Shown: positions 1 to 7,743, counted from the first letter of the stretch. The stretch is 64,000 nt of DNA from Bradyrhizobium nivariense (GCF_029846715.1 NZ_JARVWW010000008.1:186001-250000), one strand, 5' to 3'. Translations and numbers: made by a program. The notes: generated by a model not told the origin, from the sequence alone.

Positions 1-374
1 AGCACGATATCTCCGTGCCGGTGGCCGCTGTCCCCGCCTTCATCACGGAGGCCAATGCCGCCGTGGTGAAGTTGATCCCCGGCGCGCGGCCGGTGCCGTT
101 CGGCCATCTCGGCGACGGCAATCTGCATTACAATGTCAGCCAGCCGATCGGCGCCAACACCGCGGATTATCTGGCGCGCTGGCACGAGATGAACGCGGTC
201 GTGTTCGCGATCGTGCTGCGCATGGGCGGCTCGATCTCGGCCGAGCACGGCATCGGCGTGCTCAAGCGCGACGAGCTGCCCGATGTGAAGGACAAGACCG
301 CAATCGAGCTGATGCGACAGCTCAAGGCGATGCTCGATCCGCTTGGAATCATGAACCCGGGAAAAGTGCTGTGA
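1..374 (+). CDS. FAD-linked oxidase C-terminal part (D-2-hydroxyacid dehydrogenase type), 5'-truncated by window edge
   Basis: Only the last 124 or so codons are present; the gene starts left of the window. The reading frame is open from base 3. The fragment carries the signature of the FAD-oxidase C-terminal domain (GlcD / D-lactate / D-2-hydroxyglutarate dehydrogenase group): GHLGDGNLHYN, which holds a metal-binding histidine in this family, and SISAEHGIGVLKRDEL near the C-terminus, ending in NPGKVL. Family members oxidise a D-2-hydroxyacid to the 2-oxoacid and pass electrons to ETF or quinone. The N-terminal FAD-binding half is out of view, so the substrate cannot be told; the D-2-hydroxyglutarate dehydrogenase branch fits best. 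An ETF-ubiquinone oxidoreductase lies 53 kb away, which is compatible but not evidence. The stop overlaps the start of the next gene. Confidence 0.85.
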   Translation, partial: HDISVPVAAVPAFITEANAAVVKLIPGARPVPFGHLGDGNLHYNVSQPIGANTADYLARWHEMNAVVFAIVLRMGGSISAEHGIGVLKRDELPDVKDKTAIELMRQLKAMLDPLGIMNPGKVL

Positions 375-814
375 GTACGCTCAAGATCGATGCGATCGCT
401 GAGGCCGATGTCGAGCCTGTGGTCGCGCTGTGGCAGCGCTGCGGCCTGACCCGGCCGTGGAACGATCCGCACGCGGACATCGCGCTGGCGCGGCGGCGCG
501 ACAATTCCACCATCCTGCTCGGCCGCGACGGCGGCGCCATCGTCGCCACCGTCATGGTCGGCCATGACGGCCATCGCGGCTGGGTCTATTACGTCGCGGT
601 CGATCCCGATGGCCGCAAGCGCGGCCATGGCCGGGTGATCATGGCCGCCGCCGAGGACTGGCTGCGCGCCGCTGGAATTCTAAAGCTCCAGCTCCTCGTC
701 CGGCGCGGAAATGAGCAGGCCAATGCGTTCTACCAGTCGCTCGGCTTCGAGGAATCGACCTCGGTGATGTTCCAGAAGTGGCTCGACGGCCGCGACACCA
801 CTCCAAGCAACTGA
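371..814 (+). CDS. GNAT family N-acetyltransferase (YpeA-like)
   Basis: A 147-residue protein covering a single GNAT acetyltransferase domain. The acetyl-CoA binding motif A is visible as VAVDPDGRKRGHGRVIM around residues 75-91, with the usual Arg-x-x-Gly-x-Gly core. The second half contains the typical LVRRGNEQANAFYQSLGFE segment (beta strand, Asn-rich loop, YxxLGF). The family transfers an acetyl group from acetyl-CoA to an amine; YpeA-like members have no firmly known substrate. The start is GTG at 371, overlapping the previous stop by four bases (GTGA), which implies translational coupling with the upstream flavoprotein. The next gene follows after 9 bases, so these three probably form one transcript. 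Confidence 0.85.
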   Translation: MSTLKIDAIAEADVEPVVALWQRCGLTRPWNDPHADIALARRRDNSTILLGRDGGAIVATVMVGHDGHRGWVYYVAVDPDGRKRGHGRVIMAAAEDWLRAAGILKLQLLVRRGNEQANAFYQSLGFEESTSVMFQKWLDGRDTTPSN

Positions 815-823
815 GATCGAGCC

Positions 824-1405
824 ATGACCATTTCCGACCGCGTCCGCATCAAGGACGTCCGCGTGCTCTCGGACAACTGGACGCCCCTGAAGAACACCAC
901 GCTGGAGTACCGGCGCGCCAACGGCGAATGGCAGACGCAGCACCGCGAGACCTATGAGCGCGACAACGCTGCCGCCGTGCTGCCGTACAATCTCGCACGG
1001 CGTACGGTGATCATGGTGAAGCAATTCCGCCTGCCGGCCTTCATCCGTGGCTACGACGATCTCCTGATCGAGGCGGCCGCCGGCGTGCTGGACGATGCTT
1101 CGCCCGAGGTGCGCATCCGCGCCGAAGCGGAGGAGGAAACCGGCTATCGCCTGCACCACGTGCACAAGGTGTTCGAGGCCTTCATGAGCCCCGGCGCCAT
1201 CACCGAGAAGCTGCATTTCTTCGTCGCCGAATACGAGCCGGAGATGCGGGTGAGCGACGGCGGCGGCCTCGAGCATGAAGGCGAGGACATCGAGGTGCTG
1301 GAACTCTCCATCGACGAGGCGCTGGCGATGATCGCGGACGGGCGCATCATCGACGCCAAGGCGATCATGCTGCTGCAATACGCGGCGCTGCATCTGTTTC
1401 GGTAG
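824..1405 (+). CDS. nudK: Nudix hydrolase, NudK (GDP-mannose pyrophosphatase)-like
   Basis: A 193-residue Nudix protein of the ADP-sugar/GDP-mannose pyrophosphatase group. The Nudix helix is seen as AEAEEETGYRL near residues 104-114, preceded by LLIEAAAGVLDD, which is typical of NudK. The first Arg of the consensus REUxEExGU is Ala here, but the metal-binding glutamates are kept. Downstream, the SPGAITEKLHFFVAEY stretch is also typical of NudK/NudF dimers. The expected reaction is hydrolysis of GDP-mannose or a related nucleotide sugar to a nucleoside monophosphate and sugar 1-phosphate. Start ATG at 824 follows the GNAT gene by 9 bases, and the gene is followed by a palindromic repeat that could act as a transcript end. 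Confidence 0.8.
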   Translation: MTISDRVRIKDVRVLSDNWTPLKNTTLEYRRANGEWQTQHRETYERDNAAAVLPYNLARRTVIMVKQFRLPAFIRGYDDLLIEAAAGVLDDASPEVRIRAEAEEETGYRLHHVHKVFEAFMSPGAITEKLHFFVAEYEPEMRVSDGGGLEHEGEDIEVLELSIDEALAMIADGRIIDAKAIMLLQYAALHLFR

Positions 1406-1412
1406 GCTGTCT

Positions 1413-1557
1413 TCCTTCTCCCCTTGTGGGAGAAGGTGGCGCGAAGCGCCGGATGAGGGGTATGTTTCCACGAGCTCAGTTGCGTGCGGATAGAGACCCC
1501 TCACCCGTCTCGCCGCTGCGCGGGCGAGCCACCCTCTCCCACAAGGGGAGAGGGGAA
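1413..1557. repeat. Palindromic intergenic repeat, family A copy 1
   Basis: Long imperfect inverted repeat with outer arms CCTTCTCCCCTTGTGGGAG and a near-complementary arm in the form CTCTCCCACAAGGGGAGAGG, around a variable centre containing GATGAGGGG and CCCCTCACCC. Four other copies of the same plan occur at about 5.64, 13.84, 33.96 and 43.32 kb. RNA from either strand would fold into a branched hairpin, so it may end or protect transcripts. Confidence 0.85.
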
Positions 1558-1676
1558 GACGGCGCAATTCGCTCCAACATGCATGCAATTCTGGCCTGCG
1601 CCGCCCTTGCCCCCGTTGAGCAACTCGAAAACTATCTCTAGTCTGGCCGCAACAAGAACCACAGGAGACGCGCCCC

Positions 1677-2603
1677 ATGTCAGCTTCGCGCGACGAATTC
1701 GGCTTTGCGCCCGACTACGATTCTCCCGTGCCCTATATGCAGCGCACGCGGGACTATTACACCGCGATTGGCTACACCACGGCGTATCGCTGGGCCCACT
1801 ACACCGAGGCGCCGTTCCAGCCGCTGAAGAAGCCGCTTTCGCAGTCGCGCGTGACGATCATCACCACGGCCGCGCCGTACGATCCGGACAAGGGCGACCA
1901 GGGGCCGGGCGCGGCGTATAATGGCGGCGCGAAATTCTACCAGGTCTATGACGGCGACACAGCGAAGCAGCACGACCTTCGCATCTCCCATATCGGCTAC
2001 GACCGCAAGCACACCTCGGCCACCGACAACGGCACCTGGTTTCCGCTGCCGCAGCTTTTGAAGGCGAGTGCTGCGGGGCGCATCGGCGAGGTCGCTCCGC
2101 GCTTCTTCGGCGCGCCGACCAACCGCAGCCATCGCGTCACCCTCGACACCGACGCGCCGGAAATTCTGGCGCGGGCCGTCGCGGACAAGGTCGATGTCGC
2201 CGTGCTGGTGCCGAACTGCCCGGTCTGCCACCAGACCACCGCGCTGGTGGCGCGGCATCTCGAGGCGAACGGCATTCCGACCGTGATCATGGGCTGCGCC
2301 AAGGACATCATCGAGCACGCCGCCGTGCCGCGCTTCTTGTTCTCGGATTTCCCGCTCGGCAATTCCGCCGGCAAGCCGCACGACGTCGCCTCGCAGGCAC
2401 AGACGCTCGAGCTGGCGCTCAAACTGCTGGAGACCGCGAGCGGCCCGCAGACCACGATGCAGTCGCCGCTGCGCTGGAGCGAGGACGCCTCCTGGAAGCT
2501 CGACTACAACAACGTCGCGCAGCTCTCGCCTGACGAGCTGGCGCGCCGCCGCGCCGAATTCGACAAGCAGAAGGAGATCGCGCGCGGCAATCGCGCCGCC
2601 TGA
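1677..2603 (+). CDS. Glycine/sarcosine/betaine reductase B (GrdB)-family protein with cysteine in place of selenocysteine
   Basis: A 308-residue protein resembling the selenoprotein B family of anaerobic glycine, sarcosine, betaine and D-proline reductases. The key region is VLVPNCPVCHQTTALVARHL (residues 177-196), followed by GIPTVIMGCAKDI: the same layout as the Sec/Cys active-site loop of GrdB, but with C181 and C184 and no in-frame TGA. In anaerobes this subunit removes the amine and hands a carboxymethyl group to selenoprotein A; no partner subunits are seen here. The next gene, 36 bases on, is a CaiB/BaiF CoA-transferase, so the pair may act on one substrate. The ATG at 1677 is preceded by CACAGGAGACGC. 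Family membership is fairly clear; the activity in an aerobe is unknown. Confidence 0.7.
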   Translation: MSASRDEFGFAPDYDSPVPYMQRTRDYYTAIGYTTAYRWAHYTEAPFQPLKKPLSQSRVTIITTAAPYDPDKGDQGPGAAYNGGAKFYQVYDGDTAKQHDLRISHIGYDRKHTSATDNGTWFPLPQLLKASAAGRIGEVAPRFFGAPTNRSHRVTLDTDAPEILARAVADKVDVAVLVPNCPVCHQTTALVARHLEANGIPTVIMGCAKDIIEHAAVPRFLFSDFPLGNSAGKPHDVASQAQTLELALKLLETASGPQTTMQSPLRWSEDASWKLDYNNVAQLSPDELARRRAEFDKQKEIARGNRAA

Positions 2604-2639
2604 CGTCCTCCGACAACCAAGACAAAAAGGGAGAGCGAC

Positions 2640-3833
2640 GTGACGCGACCGTTCGAGGGCGTGAAGATCCTGGACTTCACGCAAGTGCTGGCAGGCCCCT
2701 ATGCGAGCTACCAGCTCGCGCTGCTGGGCGCCGACGTGATCAAGGTCGAGCGGCGCGAGGGCGAGGACATGCGCCGCACGCCGCTGTCGCGCGAATGGGC
2801 CGAGCGCGGGCTCGCGCCGGCGTTCCAGGCCATCAACGGCAACAAGCGCAGCCTGACGCTCGATCTGCAAAAGCCCGAAGCGATCGCGATCGTGAAGAAG
2901 CTCGCGGCGCAAGTCGACGTCGTCATGGAGAATTTCCGTCCCGGCGTGATGGACAAGCTCGGCATCGGCTATGAGGCGCTGTCGGCGATCAACCCGAAGC
3001 TGATCTACTGCGCGGTGTCCGGCTTCGGCCAGACCGGTCCGGATCGGCTGCGGCCCGGCTATGACGGCAAGATGCAGGCGCTGTCCGGCATCATGGCGAT
3101 CACGGGCCATCCGGAGACCGGCCCGACGCGCGCCGGCTTTGCGGTCTGCGACGTGCTGTCGGGCGCCACGGCCGCCTTTGGCGTGTCGAGCGCGCTGTAC
3201 CAGCGCGACCGCACCGGCAAGGGCCAGCTCATCGACGTCTCCATGCTGGAGGCGACGATGGCGTTTCTGTCGGGGCAGATCGCGGACTGGTCGGTCGCCG
3301 GCCATCGCCAGCAGCTGTCGGGCAATCAGGCCGTCAGCCGCAGGACCACGGCGAACTTGTTCAGATGCGGCGACGGCCACATCCTGCTCGCCGTCAACAA
3401 CGAGAAGCAATATCGCGCGCTGATGTCTGCGCTCGGCCGCGAGGACACGCTGACCGATCCGCGCTTTGCCGACTGGTTCGCGCGCAACGAGAACGAGCCG
3501 GCGCTGCGCGCCATCATCGAAGAGGCGCTCGCGGCCAGGCCTGCGCGCGAATGGGAGACCATTCTGGAAGATGCCGGCGCGCCCTGCGCCAGCATCTGGA
3601 AGGTCGAGGAGGTGATCGACCATCCGCAGATCAAGGCGCGTGGCGCGATCCAGGAGCTCGATACGCCCTATGGCCGCCTGCGCTTTGCCGGCAGCGGATT
3701 CAAGCTCGGCCATGGCGGCGGCAGGCTGGACCGGATGGCGCCGGAACTCGGCGCGGATACGGATGCGGTGCTGGGGGAGCTGGGGTTCGATGCGGCGGAG
3801 ATCGCGGGGCTGCGGGCGAAAGAGATTGTGTGA
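2640..3833 (+). CDS. CaiB/BaiF family CoA-transferase (class III)
   Basis: A 397-residue class III CoA-transferase of the formyl-CoA transferase/CaiB/BaiF/alpha-methylacyl-CoA racemase fold. The N-terminal VKILDFTQVLAGPYASYQLALLGADVIKVE pattern is diagnostic, as is MENFRPGVMDKLGIGYEAL. The catalytic aspartate is probably in AGFAVCDVLSGATAAFG (about residue 170). These enzymes move CoA between carboxylic acids through an aspartyl-CoA intermediate. The start is GTG at 2640 after a strong GGGAGAGCGAC ribosome site. It lies 36 bases after the GrdB-like gene and is likely co-transcribed. The substrate cannot be read from the sequence. Confidence 0.88.
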   Translation: MTRPFEGVKILDFTQVLAGPYASYQLALLGADVIKVERREGEDMRRTPLSREWAERGLAPAFQAINGNKRSLTLDLQKPEAIAIVKKLAAQVDVVMENFRPGVMDKLGIGYEALSAINPKLIYCAVSGFGQTGPDRLRPGYDGKMQALSGIMAITGHPETGPTRAGFAVCDVLSGATAAFGVSSALYQRDRTGKGQLIDVSMLEATMAFLSGQIADWSVAGHRQQLSGNQAVSRRTTANLFRCGDGHILLAVNNEKQYRALMSALGREDTLTDPRFADWFARNENEPALRAIIEEALAARPAREWETILEDAGAPCASIWKVEEVIDHPQIKARGAIQELDTPYGRLRFAGSGFKLGHGGGRLDRMAPELGADTDAVLGELGFDAAEIAGLRAKEIV

Positions 3834-3845
3834 AGGCGGCGCCGC

Positions 3846-4601
3846 TTAAAACAACGAGCCCTGCCCGTCATCCGCCGAACCAACCGCTGCCTTCCGCGCC
3901 ACCTTCTTCTTCGGCGCCTCCGCCTCGATCTCCGCCGCACTGATCGGAAGGAGCAACTGGTCGTCGTCATTGGCGACGCGGTTGACGCGGGTGGAGACCG
4001 GGTGCCAGGCGAATTCGCCGATGCGCGGGGCGGTCATCAGCGGCAGCACCGCATCGATCTCATCGCTGCGGCTGTCGAGCCAGCGCTCGAAATCGCGCGG
4101 GCTGATGGTGACGGGCACGCGGTCATGCAGCGTGGCGAGATCCTCGCTCGCCGCCGCCGTGACGATCGCGACCGTGTCGAGCTCCTCGCCGTTCGGTCCG
4201 ACCCAGGTCTCGAACAATGCGGCAAAGCCGAGCGGCGCGCCGTCGGCGCGATGGATGAAGAAGGGCTGCTTGCGGCCCCCCTCCGCCTTCCATTCGTAAT
4301 AACCATCGGCCGGAATCAGGCCGCGCCGCCGGCGAATCGCGCGTTTGAAGGCGGGCTTCTCCAGCACCGTCTCGGAACGGGCATTGATCAGGAGCGTAAA
4401 CCCTTTGGGATCCTTGACCCAGCCCGGCAACAGCCCCCAGCGCATCAGGCGAAAATGGCGCGCACCGTTCTCGGCCAGCACGACCGGAATCGGTTGTGTC
4501 GGGGCCACGTTGAACCGGCGCGGGAAGTTCGGCTGCTCCAGATAGCCGAACAGTTGCCGCAAAGCCGCGGGGGCCGAAGTTATGACGAAGCGTCCACACA
4601 T
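3846..4601 (-). CDS. SOS response-associated peptidase (SRAP) family protein, YedK/HMCES type
   Basis: A 251-residue SRAP-domain protein. The catalytic Cys2 directly follows the initiator methionine (MCGRF). The other family residues are visible: Asn73 in INARSET, Glu103 in GYYEW and His159 in TLHDRVPV. SRAP proteins bind abasic sites in single-stranded DNA and form a thiazolidine crosslink through Cys2, shielding the site during replication. The C-terminal 35 residues are a Lys/Ala-rich tail ending in GQGSLF, likely disordered. The gene ends 12 bases from the converging CoA-transferase and is divergent from the 4665 gene, with only 63 bases between their starts. I see no clear LexA-type site there. 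Confidence 0.92.
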   Translation of the reverse strand: MCGRFVITSAPAALRQLFGYLEQPNFPRRFNVAPTQPIPVVLAENGARHFRLMRWGLLPGWVKDPKGFTLLINARSETVLEKPAFKRAIRRRRGLIPADGYYEWKAEGGRKQPFFIHRADGAPLGFAALFETWVGPNGEELDTVAIVTAAASEDLATLHDRVPVTISPRDFERWLDSRSDEIDAVLPLMTAPRIGEFAWHPVSTRVNRVANDDDQLLLPISAAEIEAEAPKKKVARKAAVGSADDGQGSLF

Positions 4602-4664
4602 CCTAAGGCGTCCATATAGGGTCCGTTCAGGTCCTTTTAACCCCGAACGTTAACACTGCGGCAG

Positions 4665-5165
4665 ATGAGCTCAACGGTCTCCCAGCCGGCGCGAATGCAT
4701 GGACAGACGGGGCCCGAGGCCGCGGCCTGGGCCGAGCGGCTGCGCGTGGCCAACATCAACCCGCGCACCGGGCTTGCCACCGACTATCTCAACCATTTCA
4801 ATGAAGCCGTGATGCTGCTGGAAATGGTCCCGGACATGCCGGAATGTGCGGAAGATTTTCTGACCTGGTCGCCGCTGTCCTACGCCGAGCATTTCACCGC
4901 CTCGAACTTCAAGGCCCGGGATCTGGCGATCGAGGCCTATGACAAGGCCGACCCGAACGTGCGCGCCCAGTTCGACCACCTCACCGACACCATGACCTCG
5001 ATCCTGTCGGCGGTCGGCTCGGCCATGCGCGAGGTCGAGAAGGACGCGACCCGCGTCCGCCTCGCCGAGCAAGCCGCCCTCTGGGTCAAGCCGCTGATCG
5101 CGGCCTGCGGCGGCATCATCAATGGCGGCGCGGAAGCCGACGTCGACACCATCATGGCGAACTGA
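4665..5165 (+). CDS. Conserved hypothetical protein
   Basis: A 166-residue soluble, probably all-helical protein that I cannot assign to a named family. It begins with about 20 polar residues and continues with an amphipathic helical body containing MLLEMVPDMPECAEDFLTWSPLSYAEHF and a C-terminal GGIINGG stretch. There is no signal peptide, membrane segment or catalytic motif that I recognise. The ATG at 4665 is chosen as the only reasonable start before the conserved part. It ends 19 bases before the Nudix gene at 5185 and probably shares its transcript. It is divergent from the SRAP gene. Confidence 0.7.
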   Translation: MSSTVSQPARMHGQTGPEAAAWAERLRVANINPRTGLATDYLNHFNEAVMLLEMVPDMPECAEDFLTWSPLSYAEHFTASNFKARDLAIEAYDKADPNVRAQFDHLTDTMTSILSAVGSAMREVEKDATRVRLAEQAALWVKPLIAACGGIINGGAEADVDTIMAN

Positions 5166-5184
5166 GCCCGAGCAGGTGAAAGTT

Positions 5185-5619
5185 ATGGCTGCGATCGTTC
5201 AGCCCACCCGTCCCCAGATCGCGGTCAGTGCCGCGATTTTTCGCAACGGCAAGGTGCTTCTGACCCGCCGCGCGCGCTCACCGGCAAAGGGGTTCTATTC
5301 GCTGCCGGGCGGCCGGGTCGAGTTCGGCGAATCGCTGCACCAGGCGCTGGCGCGCGAGGTCGACGAGGAGACCGGGCTCGATATCGACATCATTGGCCTC
5401 GCGGGCTGGCGCGAAGTGCTGCCGGCCGAGGCCGGCGCCGGCCACTATTTGATCATGTCCTTTGCCGCCCGCTGGGTGGCCCGGGAGCCGGTTCTCAACG
5501 ACGAGCTCGACGACTACCGCTGGATCGCCCCGGAGGCCCTGGCGAGCCTCGGCGACCTCAAGCTGACCGGGGGGCTGGAAGAGGTCATCCAGTCGGCCGC
5601 GCGCCTGATCGAGACATAG
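5185..5619 (+). CDS. Nudix hydrolase (MutT/NUDT1-like)
   Basis: A 144-residue single-domain Nudix hydrolase with a perfect Nudix box: GGRVEFGESLHQALAREV followed by DEETG, matching Gx5Ex7REUxEExGU (about residues 43-66). The family hydrolyses a nucleoside diphosphate linked to some moiety X; this short form is often called an ADP-ribose pyrophosphatase or MutT-like house-cleaning enzyme. The frame is open further upstream, but the ATG at 5185 with AGCAGGTGAAAG in front and the usual N-terminal PQIAVSAAIF strand is the better start. It is the second Nudix enzyme in this window and is not closely similar to the NudK-like one. A family A repeat follows. Confidence 0.88.
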   Translation: MAAIVQPTRPQIAVSAAIFRNGKVLLTRRARSPAKGFYSLPGGRVEFGESLHQALAREVDEETGLDIDIIGLAGWREVLPAEAGAGHYLIMSFAARWVAREPVLNDELDDYRWIAPEALASLGDLKLTGGLEEVIQSAARLIET

Positions 5620-5640
5620 GCGGCACGGCGAACTCCGCTG

Positions 5641-5763
5641 CACCTCTCCGCTTGCGGGGGAGGTCGGCGCGCGAGAGCGCGGCGGGTGAGGGCTTTTTCC
5701 TCTTGGGGGTCCTCGCCTGCGGAGATACCCTCTCCCCAACCCTCCCCCGCAAGCGGGGAGGGA
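5641..5763. repeat. Palindromic intergenic repeat, family A copy 2
   Basis: Arms ACCTCTCCGCTTGCGGGGG and CCCTCCCCCGCAAGCGGGG bracket a core containing GCGAGAGCGCGGCGGGTGAG and a second small stem around GTCCTCGCCTGCGGAG. It lies between the Nudix gene and the TIGR02301 gene and uses the same plan as copies at 13.84 and 43.32 kb. Confidence 0.85.
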
Positions 5764-5826
5764 GCGCACCGCTCGCGCGGCTCGGCGCCTTGCGTCCGCC
5801 GCCCCGAGGAGGCATACACCCCGCCG

Positions 5827-6204
5827 ATGTCGACGCGATTTCTGGCCATTTTTGCCCTGATTCTCGCCTGCGCCTCCGCGCCCGCCCGGGCCCAGGACGG
5901 CGCGGCGCCGTTTGACGGCGATTTGCAGCGGCTGGCGGAGATCCTCGGCGGGCTGCACTATCTGCGCGGCATCTGCGGGTCCAACGAGGGCAACAAATGG
6001 CGCAGCGAGATGCAGGCACTGATCGATGCCGAAACCCCCGCGGGCGAACGCCGCACCCGCATGATCGCGGGCTTCAACCGCGGCTATAACGGCTTCCAGC
6101 AGACCTACCGGAGTTGCACGCCAGCCGCGACGGTGGCGATCCGCCGCTACATCGAGGAAGGCTCGAAGATCTCGCGCGATCTCACGGCGCGCTACGCGAA
6201 CTGA
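5827..6204 (+). CDS. TIGR02301-family secreted protein
   Basis: A 125-residue exported protein. Residues 1-23 form a standard signal peptide (MSTRF, hydrophobic stretch, ASAPARA before QDG). The mature part holds GGLHYLRGICGSNEGNKWR and ends with RRYIEEGSKISRDL, the pattern I associate with the alphaproteobacterial family TIGR02301, whose function is unknown. Two cysteines in the mature part (GICGS and RSCTP) could form a disulfide in the periplasm. The open frame extends upstream into the repeat; the ATG at 5827 is preferred because it starts the signal peptide. The family A repeat immediately upstream must lie in or near its promoter. Confidence 0.75.
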   Translation: MSTRFLAIFALILACASAPARAQDGAAPFDGDLQRLAEILGGLHYLRGICGSNEGNKWRSEMQALIDAETPAGERRTRMIAGFNRGYNGFQQTYRSCTPAATVAIRRYIEEGSKISRDLTARYAN

Positions 6205-6235
6205 TTTACTGCCGATCGCATCCTGAACCGTGAAC

Positions 6236-6349
6236 TCCTCATCCTGAGGAGCGCGGAACGCGCGTCTCGAAGGATGAAAGGCCCTGCTGCTGCGGCGGGG
6301 CCTCTATGGTTCGAGACGCGTGCTTCGCACGCTCCTCACCATGAGGGTT
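6236..6349. repeat. Palindromic intergenic repeat, family B copy 1
   Basis: Imperfect inverted repeat with CTCATCCTGAGGAGCGCG and GCTCCTCACCATGAGG as outer arms and the inner pairs CGCGTCTCGAAGGATGAA and GGTTCGAGACGCG. A related, more diverged copy lies at about 47.1 kb. It fills most of the space between the TIGR02301 gene and the next small gene. Confidence 0.8.
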
Positions 6350-6490
6350 GGGCATCGGGGAACCCTGTCATCGTCTTTGTACACAGCCATTAACCGTTCC
6401 TAAAGATGTGGCCTAGCGGGCGTTAATTCGCGTGCTACACCACTCGTGCAGCGCATCGCCGTGGACGCGCCTCCAGCCCTGTCGAGTTTC

Positions 6491-6757
6491 ATGAGCCATC
6501 CAGTGTCCTACGCCCCCGCCCGCGCGCCGCTGCCCGATCACGAGCAGAAACAGGCCGCACTGAGCTATCTCAACGAGGCCTGGGCCGAGGCGCGCCATGA
6601 CGGCGTCGACGGCGATTGCCTGGCGCAAGCGAGCCTGTTCGCGGCGCTCGCCGAACTCGTCGGCACCTATGGTGAAGACGCGGTGGCGAAGTTCGTCGAG
6701 GGTTTTCCCGCCCGCATCCGCAACGGCGAATTCTCGGTCGACATCTCCAGACAATAA
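6491..6757 (+). CDS. Small conserved hypothetical protein
   Basis: An 88-residue protein without a family name that I recognise. The sequence is an acidic helical domain (KQAALSYLNEAWAEARHDG through EDAVAKFVEGFPARI), likely cytoplasmic. A GTG at 6446 would add 15 residues in frame, but the ATG at 6491 starts the polar N-terminus MSHPVSYAPAR and seems better. Its stop is 40 bases from the convergent cupredoxin gene. Codon use matches its neighbours, so I believe it is real, but no role can be given. Confidence 0.65.
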   Translation: MSHPVSYAPARAPLPDHEQKQAALSYLNEAWAEARHDGVDGDCLAQASLFAALAELVGTYGEDAVAKFVEGFPARIRNGEFSVDISRQ

Positions 6758-6797
6758 GCGTTGCCGACATAGCCCCGCCACACGAGGGGGTCATTCA

Positions 6798-7115
6798 TCA
6801 CGGTTCGATTTTGAGCATCGCTTTCATGTTGGGATGATAGCGGCAGTAATAGTCGACCGTGCCCGCCTTCTTCACAACGAACGTCGCCGATTTTTTCGCC
6901 GGCAGGTTCACGTCGAAATCGCCGTTCCCAGCGGTCGCCGTGTGGGCGAAGACGTCCTTGTTGATCCACTCGACGGTGTCACCGACCTTCGCCGAAGCGT
7001 CTTTCGGCGACATTTCGAGATTCTCCATCGTGATCTCGATGGTCGCAGCGTGCGCCGGGACGGCCACCGCCACGAGCCGGACCGCTGTCGCGATCGCACA
7101 CAATCGTCCCGGCAT
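6798..7115 (-). CDS. Periplasmic cupredoxin (plastocyanin/amicyanin-like copper protein)
   Basis: A 105-residue blue-copper protein. A signal peptide covers about residues 1-23, ending AVPAHA. The mature cupredoxin domain keeps all four type 1 copper ligands: His in VFAHTAT, then Cys, His and Met in YYCRYHPNMKAM. Such proteins shuttle electrons in the periplasm or buffer copper. The gene lies 12 bases after the DUF4142 gene and has a GGGGGAGG ribosome site; of the two adjacent ATGs, the one at 7115 has better spacing. It is the last gene of the ECF sigma / DUF4142 / cupredoxin cluster, and a redox or envelope-stress role is inferred from that context. Confidence 0.88.
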   Translation of the reverse strand: MPGRLCAIATAVRLVAVAVPAHAATIEITMENLEMSPKDASAKVGDTVEWINKDVFAHTATAGNGDFDVNLPAKKSATFVVKKAGTVDYYCRYHPNMKAMLKIEP

Positions 7116-7127
7116 CATCGCCTCCCC

Positions 7128-7661
7128 CTATTTCAGCTCCGCCGCGACGTGCTCGGCGTGCTGCTGATGCCCCTGGAAGATTTTCAGGCCGGTTTGCAAC
7201 AAGCTCTTCAGCTCGGCATTGTTGGCGGACGGGATGAGCTGGGTCTCCAGCGCGCCGTTGACCGCCTTGTGGTAGGCGACCTCGTTCGCGACATAGGCCT
7301 TGTCGAAGGCCGCACCGTCCAGCTTGCCGAGTTCGGCCAGCTTGTCGCTCGCCTGCTTCGACAGCGCCTTGCTGGTGTCGTTGTCTTCAGGCGTGACATT
7401 CAGCTTCTTGACCAGCGCGAGCGCCTGCTTGTTGACGGCCTCGTGGTCGCGCAGCATGTCCTCGGCAAATGCCTTCACATCCTTGTTCTTGGCCTTTTTC
7501 TGCGCCTGCTTGGCTGCGTTGATGTCGATCACGCCCGCGGTGTAGGCGATGTGGGCGATCTGCGGATCGGTCGGCTTGTCGGCTGCTCTGGCGCCTTGCA
7601 GCAGCGCGGGGCTTGACAACAAAATTGCAGCGGCGATCGCCGCGCTCCAACGAACGAACAT
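7128..7661 (-). CDS. DUF4142 domain-containing periplasmic protein
   Basis: A 177-residue exported protein. The signal peptide runs to about residue 26 (SSPALLQGARAA). The rest is one helical DUF4142 domain, a ferritin-like bundle of unknown function, with the typical segments HIAYTAGVIDINAAKQA, FAEDMLRDHEAVNKQALAL and GLKIFQGHQQHAEHVAAEL. Several histidines and glutamates are spaced as in a four-helix metal bundle, but metal binding is not shown. AGGAGTG lies 8 bases before ATG 7661. A promoter-like GGAAC-N16-CATCCAA element lies 55 bases upstream, matching one in front of the ECF gene. The cupredoxin gene follows after 12 bases, so the two are co-transcribed. Confidence 0.88.
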   Translation of the reverse strand: MFVRWSAAIAAAILLSSPALLQGARAADKPTDPQIAHIAYTAGVIDINAAKQAQKKAKNKDVKAFAEDMLRDHEAVNKQALALVKKLNVTPEDNDTSKALSKQASDKLAELGKLDGAAFDKAYVANEVAYHKAVNGALETQLIPSANNAELKSLLQTGLKIFQGHQQHAEHVAAELK

Positions 7662-7715
7662 GGTTTGACACTCCTGTGGTGCCGGACGTTTTGCCGGCGC
7701 GTTGCTTCACAGGCG

Positions 7716-7743
7716 TTGGATGGGAATGTCGCGCGAACGTTCC
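7716..7743 (-). promoter_or_regulatory. Candidate ECF promoter of the DUF4142-cupredoxin transcript
   Basis: On the minus strand the segment reads GGAAC (7743-7739), 16 bases, then CATCCAA (7722-7716). GGAAC is a classic ECF -35 element. The same -35, spacer length and -10-like heptamer occur ahead of the ECF gene itself, so this is a candidate target of that sigma factor. Confidence 0.6.

Noticed and set aside
1413..1557. Palindromic repeats considered as CRISPR or tRNA-like structures
   Set aside because: Copies are single and far apart, with no regular spacers; no cloverleaf or CCA-type acceptor stem could be drawn.
2220..2240. Possible selenocysteine site in the GrdB-like gene
   Set aside because: The active-site loop has ordinary TGC cysteine codons and no in-frame TGA, so no selenocysteine is needed.
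1680..3713. Long open frame on the minus strand opposite the GrdB-like and CoA-transferase genes (677 codons)
   Set aside because: A shadow frame caused by high third-position G+C; the translation is Arg/Ala/His-rich with no motif, and both plus-strand genes are clear.
6446..6490. Longer N-terminus of the small gene starting at GTG 6446
   Set aside because: The ATG at 6491 begins a more typical protein start; no ribosome site is evident before the GTG.
7716..7743. General stress (EcfG) promoter before the DUF4142 gene
   Set aside because: GGAAC fits the -35, but CGTT is not found 16-17 bases downstream; CATCCAA stands there, as in the ECF gene promoter.
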